Below are positions 63,001 through 64,000 of a stretch of 64,000 bases of DNA, one piece after another; positions within the stretch are counted from its first letter, which is position 1; every line of letters begins with the position of its first letter. Source of the DNA: Pegea sp. RAD2-039 (taxonomy: Eukaryota > Chordata > Thaliacea > Salpida > Salpidae); NCBI GenBank assembly GCA_034620365.1, contig JAQGEQ010000316.1:310001-374000 (forward strand), given 5' to 3'. Both the position numbers and the translations under genes were made by a program. A model generated the notes under the pieces. The model ran no database searches. It was given only the letters and a program-made list of their open reading frames with translations, and was not told the origin of the DNA.

Positions 63001-64000
63001 TTGGGGGCAAAATATTAAAAATCATTTTCAAACTTTACAGAAAAGCATCCAAATGTAAAAACAACTATGAGAAAGACTCTACAACAACAACCACCTCCCC
63101 CAAAGATTTGGCTGGTTAATAAGAAAGAAACTGAGCAAAAGAATGTCTCAAATCTTCAACAGAAGAGTACTGTTGAACCAATTGCAAAAGAAACTGTAGA
63201 AAATAAAACAAACCCCAAAGAAGAAAGCGAAATTGAAAACATAACTAAAGGTATTCGATCTTTTGTGTTTCAATTACATTTCACAAAGCCATCACGTGAT
63301 CAATACGATAAAGAAAGCCGTATGTAAATAGCAGCGCTCCTACTAGATCAACCACTGATAATTGTGAACTGCGATTTTTGAAACTGATATAAAAAAGGAT
63401 AAATATTGTATTAGTTTCTTACTAGTCATAACATCAAGTGGATAGTCAAATTGAAATTGAATTGTAGTATTGCTGAAAAAAGATTCAAACAATCTTTGTA
63501 GATCTCAGTTCCTCTAAAATGCCTTGGGAGAATCTCACGATTGATGAAATTCTGCGTAGAGCTCGACAAATCCGTTACCAACCATCGCCTTCTGTTTCTC
63601 ATATGACTGAAGATTCTACCATGGAGCCAGTAGAAGTGATGAAGTTAGTTTGATTTACTTTAGATATTTTTGCAAATTGTATATCTTGTTAAAAACTTGC
63701 AGATAGTTTCAAACTGATGATGAGACATTTAAGTTAATATTTGATAGTTAACATGTCAACAGACACCACCTGAGGTTGATGTTACTTTACAGAGACAGAT
63801 TAGCTGCTGCAAGTCGGTGGTTACTAGTTGAAAACGGAAAAAACTCATTTGGAATGAACAATCGAAAAAAAAACCGATTGATTCTCAGTTCCAATGAAAA
63901 CCAACTTCACAATTTAACAGAAACAAAAAAATCACCCGAAAAAAGCTCTACCAAAAACCATATAAGAGATGAGAAGTTAGAGATGAAATCAAATATGAAA
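57080..64000 (+). CDS. SNCAIP: Synphilin-1 homologue (ankyrin repeats + coiled coil), 3' end outside window
   Basis: Exons in consistent phase: 57080-57404, 57453-57615, 58770-58949, 61027-61293, 62396-62565, 62790 to about 62912, 63041-63250, 63502-63643 and 63793 beyond 64000. The N-terminus is acidic and serine-rich. Ankyrin repeats follow: DEKGNTVLHVSAERGHLDCLQ, then LTATGLAIK/YGHIKCVQWLIE, SPAAHVAAMFDREEILDWL, SDSAIHTAARFGNIKCVQ, and GASVTILNSQGETPAQAA. They run straight into GYLVVVETCVSLAQQVVAL, which matches human synphilin-1 (RYLVVVETCMSLASQVVKL) and begins the coiled coil. The rest is charged and low-complexity with a short PPPPKIW stretch. Human synphilin-1 binds alpha-synuclein, parkin and SIAH ligases; the ancestral role is unknown. 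Introns reach about 2.1 kb, longer than in most genes of the window. Confidence 0.92.

Noticed and set aside
1-64000. CRISPR arrays, operons, bacterial promoters or attachment sites
   Set aside because: None present. The spliced genes, tRNA and LINEs show that this is animal nuclear DNA.

Overview
The window is animal nuclear DNA. It is AT-rich, with spliceosomal introns that are mostly very short (many 45-60 nt; some of 0.7-2 kb), a standard stop-codon set, a canonical eukaryotic tRNA-Val and no operons. The gene set (DUOX with its maturation factor DUOXA, a Mig-10/RIAM/lamellipodin adaptor, synphilin-1, gp78/AMFR, TBC1D22, a somatomedin-B 7TM receptor) is metazoan. Tiny introns, compact gene clusters and divergent but complete proteins would suit an early-branching animal such as a sponge. 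That placement is inference; the sequence does not settle it.

Layout. 1-1946 (+): the 3' part of an unrecognised coiled-coil gene. 2782-8563 (+): a secreted-N-terminus 7TM receptor with a somatomedin-B domain. 8938-9272: LINE 3' end. 10536-14303 (+): AMFR/gp78 ER ubiquitin ligase. 15260-17617 (+): secreted glycoside-hydrolase-like protein ending KKEL. 17768-19127 (-): DUOXA. 19559-26150 (+): DUOX. DUOXA and DUOX share a 431-bp promoter interval head-to-head. 27283-28419 (-): intronless phytanoyl-CoA-dioxygenase-like protein. 29770-31291 (+): MFS/monocarboxylate-type transporter. 31839-32535: LINE. 33823-36941 (+): TBC1D22 Rab GAP. 36942-42467: gene desert with an internally deleted LINE. 42468-50193 (+): MRL adaptor with two possible 3' ends. 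50194-57079: gene desert holding a decayed Tc1/mariner-type transposase, a partial duplicate of it, and a tRNA-Val(AAC) between them. 57080 to the end (+): synphilin-1 (SNCAIP), 3'-truncated by the window.

How the genes relate. DUOX makes H2O2 at the cell surface, and DUOXA is the dedicated ER-exit partner of DUOX, so this pair is a functional unit with a probable shared promoter. The other genes are housekeeping or signalling genes with no evident joint pathway: ER quality control (AMFR), Rab traffic (TBC1D22), integrin/actin control (MRL).

The most unusual signal outside genes is a strong excess of two CpG-centred palindromes, TGACGTCA (14 sites counted) and TCACGTGA (12 sites counted), spread over exons, short introns and promoters. 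All gene models were made by hand from splice signals and protein similarity recalled from memory. Exon ends are therefore good to excellent where neighbouring phases agree, and approximate elsewhere.
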